Source: Acidobacteriota bacterium | GTDB taxonomy: Bacteria; Chlamydiota; Chlamydiia; Chlamydiales; Rhabdochlamydiaceae | NCBI GenBank assembly: GCA_903970255.1 | Contig: CAJCHM010000006.1 | Span: 1 to 54,760 of the forward strand | Length of the DNA: 54,760 nucleotides | Reading direction: 5' to 3' | Shown here: in pieces, positions 1 to 8,497 of the stretch | Layout of the letters: the number at the start of each line of letters is the position of its first letter | Position numbering within the stretch: position 1 is the first letter of the stretch | Translations under genes and position numbers: made by a program | Notes under the pieces: generated by a model | Told to the model about the DNA's origin: nothing | What the model saw: only the letters and a program-made list of their open reading frames with translations | Databases searched by the model: none

Positions 1-206
1 TGGCGTAGGCTGGACAAGTTTTGGAGAGGATTAAGTAAAACTATTTACCTCGTTGACTTTCCCTTGTTGCTCACTGAGCAGCACTGGGACTGCTTCAGTC
101 TAAAACATACCTTTATTTTCCCACAACCTTTTTTTCTTTACCGCAGTTTTCTAACACACACTTCATTTCTCCATTCTTTGATTCATCGTCCTTTGGCGAT
201 GTTCCA

Positions 207-272
207 ATGCTCACGCTAATGGCCCTATTCTTTGCTGTACCAATGTTTCTATAAGGCCATTAGCGTGAGCAT
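207..272. repeat. 18-base perfect inverted repeat
   Basis: Bases 207-224 and 255-272 are exact reverse complements (18 bases) around a 30-base loop. It lies in the noncoding tail of the IS element. No coding sequence was recognised in 1-402; the short open frames there look random. Its length is like the smaller hairpins elsewhere in the window, but the sequence is not shared with them. Confidence 0.8.
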
Positions 273-402
273 CGGGTTTAATCACCCGCAGCTTTTGCAT
301 CTTGTGAATCAACGAGATCTTTCCCTCTCAAAAGCCTCCGCGCCGGTTGTGGAGCGAAGCGGAACAAGGAGGCGGAACGTTCGTAGGTCATTCATTCTCT
401 TC

Positions 403-1164
403 TTATTTTTTCTCTCCATACACTGTTGCTGGAGACATATAGCCCAAGGATGAATGGGGCCTGTTTTCATTGTAAAACTTCCAGTACCGATCAAGGCTCT
501 TGTAAGCCTCTGTTCCGTCCATGTAATCACGAAGGTAAACTTCTTCTTGTTTTACAGTTCTCCATAGACGCTCTATCCAAATATTGTCCAACGCTCTCCC
601 TCTGCCATCCATGCTGATCAATATGCCAGCTGTCTCCAATATCCTTGTAAATTCGATGCTTGTGTATTGAGCCCCCTGGTCCGTATTAAATATCTCTGGT
701 TTACCCTTTGTAAGCGCCTCCTGGACAACCTCTCTGCAAAATATTCCATCCAAAGAATTGGAAAGTTTCCATGCAAGGACATAACGGCTATACCAATCAA
801 TGACGGCCGTCAAATACAGGAAACCATTCTTCATCGGTAGATAGGTGATATCTGTGCTCCAAACCTGGTTCGTTTTTTGGATTTTTACGCCTCTTAGTAG
901 GTAGGGGTATCTTTTATGATTCGGATGGGGCTTGCTCAAATTAGGTTTTGGGTAAATCGCCTCTATACCCATCCGTTTCATCAGGGTTCTTGCCAAGTCT
1001 ACTCCTACTTCATATCCTCTTTTCTTCAGTTCAACACTTATTCGTCTTTTTCCATAGTAGGGGTGCTCGGTATAAACTCGGTCAATCTCCTTCATTATTG
1101 CCAAGTTAAATGCATCATCCCTACACGGCTCATAGTAATAAGTCGAGCGGCAGAGACCTAACAA
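403..1164 (-). CDS. IS3-family transposase OrfB, DDE catalytic domain
   Basis: Catalytic half of an IS3 transposase (rve/integrase fold). The N-terminal part has the HTH_21-like stretch with HPYYGKRRI. The core shows the first Asp in WSTDITYL, the second in FNTDQGAQYTS and the catalytic Glu in WIERLWRTVKQEEVY, followed by the usual NENRPHSSLGY tail. The frame is open upstream to base 1251, so the real product is probably an OrfAB fusion made by -1 frameshifting in the A9 run at 1245-1253 (minus-strand reading); the ATG at 1164 lies inside that open frame. Length and motifs look intact, so the element may still be active. Confidence 0.9.
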   Translation of the reverse strand: MLGLCRSTYYYEPCRDDAFNLAIMKEIDRVYTEHPYYGKRRISVELKKRGYEVGVDLARTLMKRMGIEAIYPKPNLSKPHPNHKRYPYLLRGVKIQKTNQVWSTDITYLPMKNGFLYLTAVIDWYSRYVLAWKLSNSLDGIFCREVVQEALTKGKPEIFNTDQGAQYTSIEFTRILETAGILISMDGRGRALDNIWIERLWRTVKQEEVYLRDYMDGTEAYKSLDRYWKFYNENRPHSSLGYMSPATVYGEKK

Positions 1165-1226
1165 CTGGCATTGTTGCTCAATGCTCAGTTGAGGGTCATT
1201 TCCTACAATAAGGGTTCTTTTTTCAT

Positions 1227-1505
1227 CTATGGCCAGTGGTTTAATTTTTTTTTAAGCCAGTCTCGTTCAACTGTGATTTCTCCAATTTGTCGATAAAGTT
1301 CATCAAATTTCTTAGTATAATCGACATTTTTCTGCTGTGCAGAAAATGCACTTGGTGCAGTCTCGAGAAGTTGTTTTTTCCATTGAGAGATCTGAGCTGG
1401 ATGCACTCCATATTGTGAAGCTAGCTCACTGAGTGTTTTGATTTCTTTGGCGGCTTCTAAGGCTACCTTTGCCTTAAATGCTGCACTGTGCTTTTTACGT
1501 ACCAT
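1227..1505 (-). CDS. IS3-family transposase OrfA, helix-turn-helix
   Basis: 92-residue DNA-binding subunit of the HTH_8 type ([14 protein letters not shown]... [19 protein letters not shown]), followed by a leucine-zipper-like C-terminus. Start ATG at 1505 is preceded by AGAGGA at suitable spacing. The frame ends at TAG (1227-1229), just past a run of nine A on the coding strand (1245-1253). OrfB is in the -1 frame and is open from 1251, the classical IS3 arrangement for a frameshifted OrfAB transposase. Confidence 0.9.
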   Translation of the reverse strand: MVRKKHSAAFKAKVALEAAKEIKTLSELASQYGVHPAQISQWKKQLLETAPSAFSAQQKNVDYTKKFDELYRQIGEITVERDWLKKKLNHWP

Positions 1506-1574
1506 TTTTATCCTCTATTTTTTAGAGGTAAAAGATTACATTAATTCCGCCTTTTTTGTGTCCAGTTTTGGCCA

Positions 1575-1994
1575 ACCATTATACGTGACATGCTACTATT
1601 AATTCCAGATTGTGTTTTAAGCAAATTCAAAGATGAAGAAAGTATCCAACGTTTTATAAGCTTAAGAGATCGTGAATATCGCTCTATCTACAAGGAACCT
1701 CTCTCTCCCCTAGCGAAGGTGTGTCAGATGCTCAGAAAAAAATCGGATACAATTTTAAATGGGGAATTCACAAAAGAAGACAAAGAAATGCTTGGGAACT
1801 TGGTCGATGCCTTAGACCTTCCTGATAAAAAGCAACTATACTATCGCATTTGGGAACTAGCCTGGAACAAAAATGATGGACAGGACCCTATTTCTTGGGG
1901 AGAACAGCATCGATTTAATGATATGCTCGTGTTTGTCCCTGTATTAGGAGAGTTCCTGTATCAGCAAAGGAAAAAGTATCTGGGTTGTTGGTAA
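1575..1994 (+). pseudogene. 3' remnant of an LRR/F-box-type protein, cut by the IS
   Basis: The 134-codon frame from ATG 1590 aligns with the C-terminal domain of the intact LRR protein at 11076-12842: LLLIPDCVLSKFK against LLLIPMCVLDKFK, DTILNGEFT against DAILNNQFT, and LGEFLYQQRKK against LGELLYQRQKK. The match begins before the ATG, at the Thr codon 1575-1577, exactly where the IS ends. So this is the tail of a larger LRR gene whose N-terminal and repeat parts were removed or displaced by the IS. No ribosome binding site precedes 1590. The remaining sequence is not further damaged, so the truncation is probably recent. Confidence 0.85.
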
Positions 1995-2020
1995 CTGCTT
2001 ATAAGTAGGCAAGACGTCTA

Positions 2021-2067
2021 ATACTCCAATCAGCCGCAAACCTAAAATTTGGGTTAGACTGGAGTAT
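2021..2067. repeat. Short hairpin between the LRR remnant and acpP
   Basis: ATACTCCA (2021-2028) pairs with TGGAGTAT (2060-2067), with an inner AACC/GGTT pairing. The core resembles 14960-14993 (CCRATCRGCCRYAAAC...ATTTGGG) and partly 51263-51273, so it looks like a member of a dispersed family. Placed between two converging reading frames, it could also act as a terminator. Confidence 0.55.
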
Positions 2068-2084
2068 AAAAATGGGAAGGAGGA

Positions 2085-2318
2085 TTACCCTTTCTTCTTT
2101 TCAATGTAATTGACGACATCGCCAACTGTTTTGAGTTTTTCAGCTTCTTCTTCAGAAATTTCAAAACCAAAACGCTCTTCAAATGTCATGATGAGCTCGG
2201 TAAGATCTAAAGAATCCGCATTTAAATCTTCGACGAAAGACTTTTCTAAGCTCACATCATTTGCATCGACACCGAGTTGCTCAACAACGATATCAATGAC
2301 TTCTTTTTGAATTGTCAT
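2085..2318 (-). CDS. acpP: Acyl carrier protein
   Basis: Carries growing acyl chains on a 4'-phosphopantetheine arm for fatty acid and lipid A synthesis in the cytoplasm. 77 residues, normal for the family, acidic, with the DSL motif and attachment Ser36 ([12 protein letters not shown]). The start is ATG 2318 (MTIQKEV) because GGAAGGA lies 8 bases upstream; the longer frame would need a TTG. It is the last gene of fabH-fabD-fabG-acpP, the same order as in C. trachomatis. Confidence 0.97.
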   Translation of the reverse strand: MTIQKEVIDIVVEQLGVDANDVSLEKSFVEDLNADSLDLTELIMTFEERFGFEISEEEAEKLKTVGDVVNYIEKKKG

Positions 2319-2363
2319 AGGCATTCCTTCCAAGTTTGTTTTTTTGTTATTTTCTAAAATGAA

Positions 2364-3119
2364 TCACATGACCATTCCACCGTCTACCGTAAGTACTTGT
2401 CCGGTGACGTAGTCAGAGAGGGGGCTGGCAAGAAATATCGCCGCATTGGCAATATCTTGAGGATCTCCCATTCGTCCCATCGGGATTTTTTTAAGGATAC
2501 CCTCTTTTTGCCCATCAGTGAGAGCGTCCGTCATACGGGTCTGGATGAATCCAGGAGCAATGCAATTGACGCAGATCCCGCGCGTTGCAAGCTCTTGAGC
2601 TAAAGCTTTTGTAAAACCAATCATTCCCGATTTTGATGCAGCATAATTGGCCTGTCCGGCATTCCCTGTCAAACCTACAACGGAAGAAATATTAATAATT
2701 TTTCCACTTTTAGCTTTGATCATTGAACGCACTAGCGCCTGGCAGGTATTATAAACAGATTTGAGGTTGACATCGATCACCTGATCCCAATCTTCCTCTG
2801 TCATACGCATGAGAAGGCAGTCGCGTGTGATGCCAGCATTATTGACGAGGGTATCGATGTTTCCCCATGCAGCTACTAGCTGCTGGATCGCATTTTCAAC
2901 GGAGGCTTTTTCTGAGACATTTACTAGAAAAGAGAGAAAGCGCTGCTCTGGATTTTGACGCTTCCCTTCCAACTCTTGCAGGACCTGAGCTGCCCTTTCT
3001 TCGTGAGTACCAAAAATAGCTACATCTGCTCCTTGAGCAGCAAATGCTGTTGCAATCTCTTTACCAATTCCTGCAGTTCCGCCCGTAACGAGCGTCTTCT
3101 TAGCTTTCAGTAGTTGCAT
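2364..3119 (-). CDS. fabG: 3-oxoacyl-ACP reductase
   Basis: NADPH-dependent reduction of 3-oxoacyl-ACP in fatty acid elongation. 251-residue short-chain dehydrogenase: nucleotide loop VTGGTAGIGKEIA near the N-terminus, LVNNAGIT, catalytic Ser in NISSVVG and the YAASK Tyr/Lys pair, then the FabG-like GFIQTRMTDAL. Its first 20 bases overlap the end of fabD in another frame, indicating translational coupling; acpP follows 45 bases downstream. Full length with no anomalies. Confidence 0.97.
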   Translation of the reverse strand: MQLLKAKKTLVTGGTAGIGKEIATAFAAQGADVAIFGTHEERAAQVLQELEGKRQNPEQRFLSFLVNVSEKASVENAIQQLVAAWGNIDTLVNNAGITRDCLLMRMTEEDWDQVIDVNLKSVYNTCQALVRSMIKAKSGKIINISSVVGLTGNAGQANYAASKSGMIGFTKALAQELATRGICVNCIAPGFIQTRMTDALTDGQKEGILKKIPMGRMGDPQDIANAAIFLASPLSDYVTGQVLTVDGGMVM

Positions 3120-4062
3120 AAAGCTCCATGATTTTATTCAATTCTTCCAGATCGGAGATCTTTTCGATACTCAATGTCGGTTCTGCAACACCAATCCGCT
3201 TATTCATTCCGCAAAGAGTTTTGCCAGGCCCTATTTCAACATAAGCCTCAATTTTTTGCTCCATCATCTTGCGAATCCCTTTCTCCCAAAGGACAGGACT
3301 TACCACCTGGTCGATCAAAGCCTGCTGCATTTGTGGCAAAGTGCTCACGAAATCTCCGGGAACGTTCATGACGATCTGGATGTTGCTCATCTCAAAAGGG
3401 GTTGTTGCAATCTTGCCTCTTAAACTCTCCTGCGCCGATCCCATCAGGCCACTGTGAAATGCACCGGACACCTCAAGAGCAAGCACCCGCTTGGCCCCAT
3501 TCTGCTTCAAGGCATCAGAGGCAAGCGCAAGCGCATCTAAAGACCCTGCAATGACTACCTGACCTGGACAATTGAGATTGGCCACCCAAACTGGATGGGG
3601 CGGATTTAGGGTAGAAATGACGGTTTGGACCGCCTCACCTGTCAGCCCTAGAACCACTTCCATCGAACCCTTTGTCTCTTCACATGCTTTATGCATTGCG
3701 TTTGCCCGCGCACGTACAAGATCAAGACAATCTGTAAATGTGATCTTGCCAGCGACAGTGAGTGCTGTGTATTCGCCCAGGCTCAAACCTGCGCACACAG
3801 ACGGTATGAGGCCGGGAAATTGCTCTCGGATCACGCGATGAAGAGCGATGCTGGCGATATAAATTGCGATCTGAGAGTTGCACGTCTTTGTCAGTTCATC
3901 CGATGGGCCGTTGAAGATTAACTTTGAAAAGGAATCGTTTAGAAAATCATCTGCTTCTTCAAAGGTTTGGCGCGCAATTGAAAATTGCTCAAAGAAATCT
4001 TTTCCCATGCCGGGATACTGGGCTCCTTGGCCTGGAAAGAGAAAAGCTAATTTTTTAGTCAT
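3100..4062 (-). CDS. fabD: Malonyl-CoA:ACP transacylase
   Basis: Transfers malonyl from CoA to ACP to supply chain-elongation units. 320 residues. FLFPGQGAQYPGMG opens the fold, the nucleophile Ser sits in GLSLGEYTAL, and the catalytic His in SGAFHSGLM. ATG 4062 (MTKKLAF) is chosen because AAGGAG lies just upstream; the longer frame from 4083 has no such signal. The start overlaps the fabH stop by four bases (4059-4062) and the end overlaps fabG by 20 bases, a tightly coupled operon. Confidence 0.96.
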   Translation of the reverse strand: MTKKLAFLFPGQGAQYPGMGKDFFEQFSIARQTFEEADDFLNDSFSKLIFNGPSDELTKTCNSQIAIYIASIALHRVIREQFPGLIPSVCAGLSLGEYTALTVAGKITFTDCLDLVRARANAMHKACEETKGSMEVVLGLTGEAVQTVISTLNPPHPVWVANLNCPGQVVIAGSLDALALASDALKQNGAKRVLALEVSGAFHSGLMGSAQESLRGKIATTPFEMSNIQIVMNVPGDFVSTLPQMQQALIDQVVSPVLWEKGIRKMMEQKIEAYVEIGPGKTLCGMNKRIGVAEPTLSIEKISDLEELNKIMELYATTES

Positions 4063-5066
4063 AAAGGCTCTCCTTGGGTCCATGTTAACACAGAAGCTCC
4101 CCAGGTAAGTCCGGCGCCAAATGCCGTTAGTAAAATATTCTCACCCTCTGTGATCTCTTTTTCACGCAGGAGCTCATCCAATGCGATGCCAATCGATGAT
4201 GCCGATGTGTTGCCATATTTGTGAATCGTTAAATAGACCCGTTCAGGCGGTACATCAAACCGTTTAGCAATGGCTTCAATAATCCGCACGTTAGCTTGAT
4301 GGGGAACCAGCCAGCTGATATCCGATTCGGCAAGACCTGCGCTATCTAAACATTGTTTGGAAGCAGATTCCATTCGACGTACGGCGTGTTTAAACACTTC
4401 CTTTCCACCCATTTGCAAATAATGCATTTCACCACATACACTCTCTGCAGTTGCCGGGTTCCGGCACCCCCCTGCCGGAAGAATCAAAATCTCTGCAAGC
4501 TCCCCATCTGCTCCAAGTCGCACATCGCGAATGAGAAGGCCCTTCCCCTTGCAGCTCACAACACAGGCTGCAGCACCATCGCCGAAGAGAACACAAGTGT
4601 TCCTATCCTTATAATTAACAATCGATGATAGCTTTTCTGAGGCAACAATCAATACATTTTTATAAAGTCCAGAATCGATATAAGCCTTAGCCTGGGAAAG
4701 GGCGTAAACATAACCTGTGCATGCCGCCTGGACATCGATGGCAGCGGCGTTTACCGCTTTGAGACGGGCCTGCAAAAGGCAGGCTGTACTTGGAAAAACA
4801 TAGTCAGGGGTTAGCGTGGCCACCACAATCAGATCGATCTCATCCACAGAAATTTTAGCAGCCTCAATTGCCCGCAGTGCGGCCTGATATCCCATATCGG
4901 AGGTAAACTCTTTAGAGTCTGCAATCCGCCGCTCTTTCATTCCGGTGCGCGTGAAAATCCACTCATCGGAGGTATCGACCATTTTTTCAAGGTCGTGATT
5001 GGACAAAATTTTCTCCGGAAGGTAGGATCCCGTCCCGATAATCCGCGCTTTTTGAGGTATATTCAT
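4059..5066 (-). CDS. fabH: 3-oxoacyl-ACP synthase III
   Basis: Condenses an acyl-CoA primer with malonyl-ACP to start fatty acid synthesis. About 335 residues, with the thiolase-fold active site Cys in AACTGYVY, His in VPHQANVRI and Asn in YGNTSA, and the DEWIFTRTGMKERRIA N-terminal signature. ATG 5066 (MNIPQKA) is preferred over GTG 5072; neither has a strong ribosome site. First gene of the fab operon, divergent from recR. In Chlamydia the same neighbours are found. Confidence 0.96.
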   Translation of the reverse strand: MNIPQKARIIGTGSYLPEKILSNHDLEKMVDTSDEWIFTRTGMKERRIADSKEFTSDMGYQAALRAIEAAKISVDEIDLIVVATLTPDYVFPSTACLLQARLKAVNAAAIDVQAACTGYVYALSQAKAYIDSGLYKNVLIVASEKLSSIVNYKDRNTCVLFGDGAAACVVSCKGKGLLIRDVRLGADGELAEILILPAGGCRNPATAESVCGEMHYLQMGGKEVFKHAVRRMESASKQCLDSAGLAESDISWLVPHQANVRIIEAIAKRFDVPPERVYLTIHKYGNTSASSIGIALDELLREKEITEGENILLTAFGAGLTWGASVLTWTQGEPL

Positions 5067-5139
5067 GGACACAAAAATTTAAAATTTAACCACCCGTAAT
5101 TTTACCCCATGCGCCATAAAAATGAAAAGCATTATTTCC

Positions 5140-5179
5140 AGAGGGAATCGCAAAGAAAGTTTAAAATTGAATTCCCTCT
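5140..5179. repeat. Small hairpin in the fabH-recR intergenic region
   Basis: AGAGGGAAT (5140-5148) pairs with ATTCCCTCT (5171-5179). The ends resemble the GAGGGAATTGC / GCAATTCCCTC termini of the 164-bp palindrome at 8498-8661, so it may be a stripped-down relative. A separate short inverted repeat TAACCT-N4-AGGTTA lies at 5204-5219, just upstream of recR, and could be an operator. The rest of 5067-5249 presumably carries divergent promoters, which I could not place with confidence. Confidence 0.5.
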
Positions 5180-5249
5180 ATGCAAAGTGGGATTTGGAAA
5201 TATTAACCTTAATAGGTTAGTGTAGAGGTAAAAAAGAGAGTTAAATGCC

Positions 5250-5849
5250 ATGACCAAGTACCCAACTGATCTCACCCAGCTCATCGCCTTCCTCAAAAAA
5301 CTCCCCGGTGTTGGCACAAAAACAGCAGAGCGCTATGCCTTTCAAATGCTGGGATGGCAACAGGATCAGCTGCAAAATCTGGCAACCCTACTTTCCCATT
5401 TAAAGGAAAAAATTACACAGTGTCCCGAATGCCGCTGCCTTACTGACAATGGACAATGCTTCTTCTGCAACAGCCCATTAAGAGACAAATCTCAGCTATG
5501 CATCATTGCCACCCCAAGGGATGCTTATTCGATTGATGAAACAGGCGCCTACCGGGGGCTATACCATGTTCTGGGCGGGCTCCTCTCCCCTATTGACGGC
5601 AAGACCCCGGATCACCTCAACTTACCTCATTTAAAAAAAAGAATTACAGAACTTCAAATTAAAGAAATTATTATCGCACTCGACTCCACCCTTGAGGGAG
5701 ATACCACCTCCCTTTTTCTAAAGGAACAGATCCAATTGTGGGGCCTCCCCGTCTCCCGTCTGGCCTTTGGCATCCCTATTGGCAGTTCCCTCGACTTTGT
5801 CGATGGCAGCACGCTTGCCAGAGCCCTCACTGGGCGACAAAACTTCTAA
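5250..5849 (+). CDS. recR: Recombination mediator RecR
   Basis: Works with RecF/RecO to load RecA at single-stranded gaps. 199 residues, standard length. Helix-hairpin-helix at LKKLPGVGTKTAERYAFQ, a C4 zinc finger (CPECRCLTDNGQCFFC), and a Toprim domain with the YHVLGGLLSPIDG loop. It is followed within one base of its stop by the large palindrome 5850-6034, so the palindrome may also end its transcript. Synteny matches Chlamydia (CT240). Confidence 0.96.
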   Translation: MTKYPTDLTQLIAFLKKLPGVGTKTAERYAFQMLGWQQDQLQNLATLLSHLKEKITQCPECRCLTDNGQCFFCNSPLRDKSQLCIIATPRDAYSIDETGAYRGLYHVLGGLLSPIDGKTPDHLNLPHLKKRITELQIKEIIIALDSTLEGDTTSLFLKEQIQLWGLPVSRLAFGIPIGSSLDFVDGSTLARALTGRQNF

Positions 5850-6034
5850 CTGGAGTTTGGACTAAATTTGCCCTGCAGGGACGAGCGAGACAAAATCAGA
5901 TCTAACTGACCGACGAAGTCAATAGCGCTAGCTATTGATGAGGAGGAAGTTAGATCTGATTTTGTCTCGCTCGTCCCTGCAGGCCAAACTCCAGGCAACC
6001 GTCATCTGCAGGCCAAATTTAGTCCAAACTCCAG
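5850..6034. repeat. 185-bp nested palindrome (core-sharing hairpin family)
   Basis: Outer arms 5850-5870 and 6014-6034 are complementary, and inner arms 5872-5906 and 5949-5983 are a perfect 35-base match. A partial extra copy of the outer arm (5983-5993) sits between them. The centre holds a 16-base palindrome AATAGCGCTAGCTATT (5921-5936) flanked by GACGAAG and GAGGAGG. A nearly identical centre is found at 54665-54696 inside another palindrome with unrelated arms. It starts directly after the recR stop and ends 10 bases before the bamA -35 box. Confidence 0.95.
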
Positions 6035-6044
6035 TTCTAAGAGT

Positions 6045-6074
6045 TTGCAAATATTCCCTTGCTTTATCTATAAT
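6045..6074 (+). promoter_or_regulatory. Candidate sigma-66/70 promoter for bamA
   Basis: TTGCAA (6045-6050) and TATAAT (6069-6074) are separated by 18 bases, about 40 bases upstream of the bamA ATG at 6115. The -10 box is a perfect consensus. This supports starting bamA at 6115 rather than at the upstream ATG inside the palindrome. Confidence 0.65.
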
Positions 6075-6114
6075 CCGACAGATCAAACTCTACTGCCTAG
6101 CGGAAAAACTTAAC

Positions 6115-8496
6115 ATGAGCAAAAAATTTCTCGTTTATCTCTCTCTGATTGCCTTTACCTGCTCCCCTGTTTATTCAGTAATCCCCTCTTATTCATCATC
6201 GTCTATAGAGGCCTTCGAAGATCGGAAGATTGCCAACATCGATATCCAAGCCGAAAACCTTCCCCCGAACGCCACTTTCGATCCCAAAATGGTCATTTCC
6301 CGTTTGAAGACAAAAGTGGGAGATCCTTTTTCGCAGATGACATTTGATAGCGACCTTAAAGCGCTATCGGATGAATATGACCGCGTGGAGCCTAATATTC
6401 GGGTCAATAATGGGGAGGTCTATGTAACGATCAAGGTATGGCCCCGGCCTAAGATTCGCACCATTAAGTGGTCGGGAAATACCCATATCAAAACCAGAAC
6501 CCTGCAAAAGGAGCTGGGTGTTAAACCAAGAGGCGTCTTTAACCGGCAAGCTTTTAATAAAGCCTTTAACAAGGTCAAAGAGTTCTACGTCAAGAAGGGT
6601 TACTTTGAATCTCAGCTCCAGTATACCATCATCCCCGATACTAAAACAAACGAGGTCGACATCCTCATCGATGTCCGCGAGGGAAGATCTGGCAAAATTG
6701 ATAACATCGTCTTCAAAGGATTTACAAAAGCTGAACGCAGCGAAATCTTAGGGATGATCTATACAAAGAAATACAACCTCTTTACCAGCTGGCTGACAGG
6801 AGCTGGTACCTATAATGAAGAAGCACTTGAGCAGGACAAACTCACCATCGTCAATTTTCTACAAAACCATGGATTTGCCGATGCCAAAGTGGATATCCGC
6901 GTAACAGAGGCTAAAACAGAGGGAAAAATCGTCTTAGAGATTATTGCTGAAAGAGGGCCCCTCTTTCACTTTGGCAAAATCACCTTCAAAGGCAATCGCC
7001 TCTTCACAGATAAAGAGATCAACCAAGCCTTCTCTGTCCATCCTGGCGAGATCTATTCTCCGGAAAAGTTGCGCCAGTCGATGCAATCGATCAAGGATCT
7101 TTATGGGCGCAAGGGACATATCGATGCCAACATTCAATATGAAACGCAACTGGTGGCTAATAAACCTGTCTATAATGTTTCCTTCCGGATAGAAGAAGGA
7201 GAACAATATAAAATTGGAATGGTGCGCGTTTTTGGCAACGCCCAGACAGAGGCTAACGTCATCCTTCGCGAATCTCTCCTTGTTCCTGGTGAGACCTTTG
7301 ATGGCGCTAAACTGAAAGCCACACAGGCCCGTTTAGAAAACATGGGTTATTTCAAAAGCGTCAATGTGTATGCAGTGCGGACGACAGACGATCAAGCCCT
7401 TGGGGAAAATTACCGCGATGTCTACATCGAAGTGGAAGAAACGACAACCGGCAATATCAGCCTCTTCTTTGGTTTTAGCAGTGCCGACGATGCCTTTGGT
7501 GGCCTTGATCTATCGGAGAGCAATTTCAATTATAAAGGAATTCCGCGCGTCTTTAAAGACGGCCTCTCCTCTCTTCGAGGTGGCGGAGAATATGCCCACG
7601 CCCGTGCAAGCTTTGGATCCAAACAAAGAACATACACCATCTCATGGCTGACACCTTATTTCCGAGACACTCTATGGAGAGTGGGATTTGATGTTTCTGA
7701 ATCGCATAGTACGCTGATTTCAAAAGATTACGATATTAACACAGTTGGCTTCTCTCTGTATGCTTCCTATCCATTGAATTACTACTGGACATTTGGAACA
7801 AAATACCGTTTCCGCAATTCCCGAATCCACGTTCCAAGACACTCCTCAAAACAAGAGCGAGAGCAAGGGAGCCATGAAGGGGTGATCTCTGGAATCGGAT
7901 CTTCCATTTCATTTGATTCTACTGATAGCGCTGTCAAGCCTCATAACGGCTTCCGTTCTACCCTCGAAGGCGAAATGGTCGGCATCTGGGGAGATTATAA
8001 CTTCCTACGCTTAAGCTACGTCAACAGCTATTATACCCAGCTTTGGAAACATGGAATCATGAAATACCGCTGGGATTTCCGCTTTATCGATCCTTTAATT
8101 AAAACACATAGCCCAAAAGATATCCCTTTAAGCGAGCGCTTCTTCATTGGGGGGCTCAATACTGTCCGCGGTTATCGCGATTTTGATCTCGGCCCCCACT
8201 TCAAAGGTACCGATGACCCTACAGGAGGTATTTCAGCAACCGTGCTCTCTATCGAATACCTACATGAGATTTTCTCATTCATGGATGCCTTTGTGTTTGC
8301 CGATGCGGGAAGCATTGCTCTCAAACGGTTTCATTTCTCCACTTTCTATTGCACCGCAGGTGTTGGCGCCAGATTGGAGCTGATCAACCGCGTTCCTGTC
8401 ATCTTGGGAGTGGGCTTCCCCATCAATAAAGTTCACGGAAGCGCTAAGGGCAGCGAAGTGCGCAACTTCTTCTTCTCAATGGGGGGTCAGTTCTAA
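6115..8496 (+). CDS. bamA: Outer membrane protein assembly factor BamA (Omp85)
   Basis: Inserts beta-barrel proteins into the outer membrane. 793 residues: N-terminal signal peptide (KKFLVYLSLIAFTCSPVYS), a series of POTRA domains over roughly the first half (repeated G-x-F and GYF / GKIDNIVFKG patterns), and a C-terminal 16-strand barrel with the VRGY motif (GGLNTVRGYRDFDLGP) and a terminal aromatic (GGQF). The open frame extends upstream to 5935, but that part reads through the palindrome; ATG 6115 begins the signal peptide and follows a good promoter. Followed by skp and lpxD, as in Chlamydia. Confidence 0.95.
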   Translation: MSKKFLVYLSLIAFTCSPVYSVIPSYSSSSIEAFEDRKIANIDIQAENLPPNATFDPKMVISRLKTKVGDPFSQMTFDSDLKALSDEYDRVEPNIRVNNGEVYVTIKVWPRPKIRTIKWSGNTHIKTRTLQKELGVKPRGVFNRQAFNKAFNKVKEFYVKKGYFESQLQYTIIPDTKTNEVDILIDVREGRSGKIDNIVFKGFTKAERSEILGMIYTKKYNLFTSWLTGAGTYNEEALEQDKLTIVNFLQNHGFADAKVDIRVTEAKTEGKIVLEIIAERGPLFHFGKITFKGNRLFTDKEINQAFSVHPGEIYSPEKLRQSMQSIKDLYGRKGHIDANIQYETQLVANKPVYNVSFRIEEGEQYKIGMVRVFGNAQTEANVILRESLLVPGETFDGAKLKATQARLENMGYFKSVNVYAVRTTDDQALGENYRDVYIEVEETTTGNISLFFGFSSADDAFGGLDLSESNFNYKGIPRVFKDGLSSLRGGGEYAHARASFGSKQRTYTISWLTPYFRDTLWRVGFDVSESHSTLISKDYDINTVGFSLYASYPLNYYWTFGTKYRFRNSRIHVPRHSSKQEREQGSHEGVISGIGSSISFDSTDSAVKPHNGFRSTLEGEMVGIWGDYNFLRLSYVNSYYTQLWKHGIMKYRWDFRFIDPLIKTHSPKDIPLSERFFIGGLNTVRGYRDFDLGPHFKGTDDPTGGISATVLSIEYLHEIFSFMDAFVFADAGSIALKRFHFSTFYCTAGVGARLELINRVPVILGVGFPINKVHGSAKGSEVRNFFFSMGGQF

Positions 8497-8497
8497 T

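Larger units (their letters stand above)
1..1574 (-). mobile_element. IS3-family insertion sequence, interrupting an LRR gene
   Basis: Contains OrfA (1227-1505) and OrfB (403-1164) of an IS3-type element, both on the minus strand. The orfA-side end is placed near 1574 because homology to an LRR-protein C-terminus starts at base 1575. The 7-base CTGGACA at 10-16 recurs inverted at 1559-1565, which suits imperfect terminal repeats close to the window start and base 1574. The roughly 400 bases beyond orfB are long for such an element and carry an inverted repeat (207-272), so the left boundary is uncertain and may include a second small insertion. No target duplication can be checked because the left flank is outside the window. 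Confidence 0.75.

Noticed and set aside
5935-6114. 60-residue N-terminal extension of BamA
   Set aside because: It lies within the palindrome 5850-6034 and upstream of a good promoter; the signal peptide begins at 6115.
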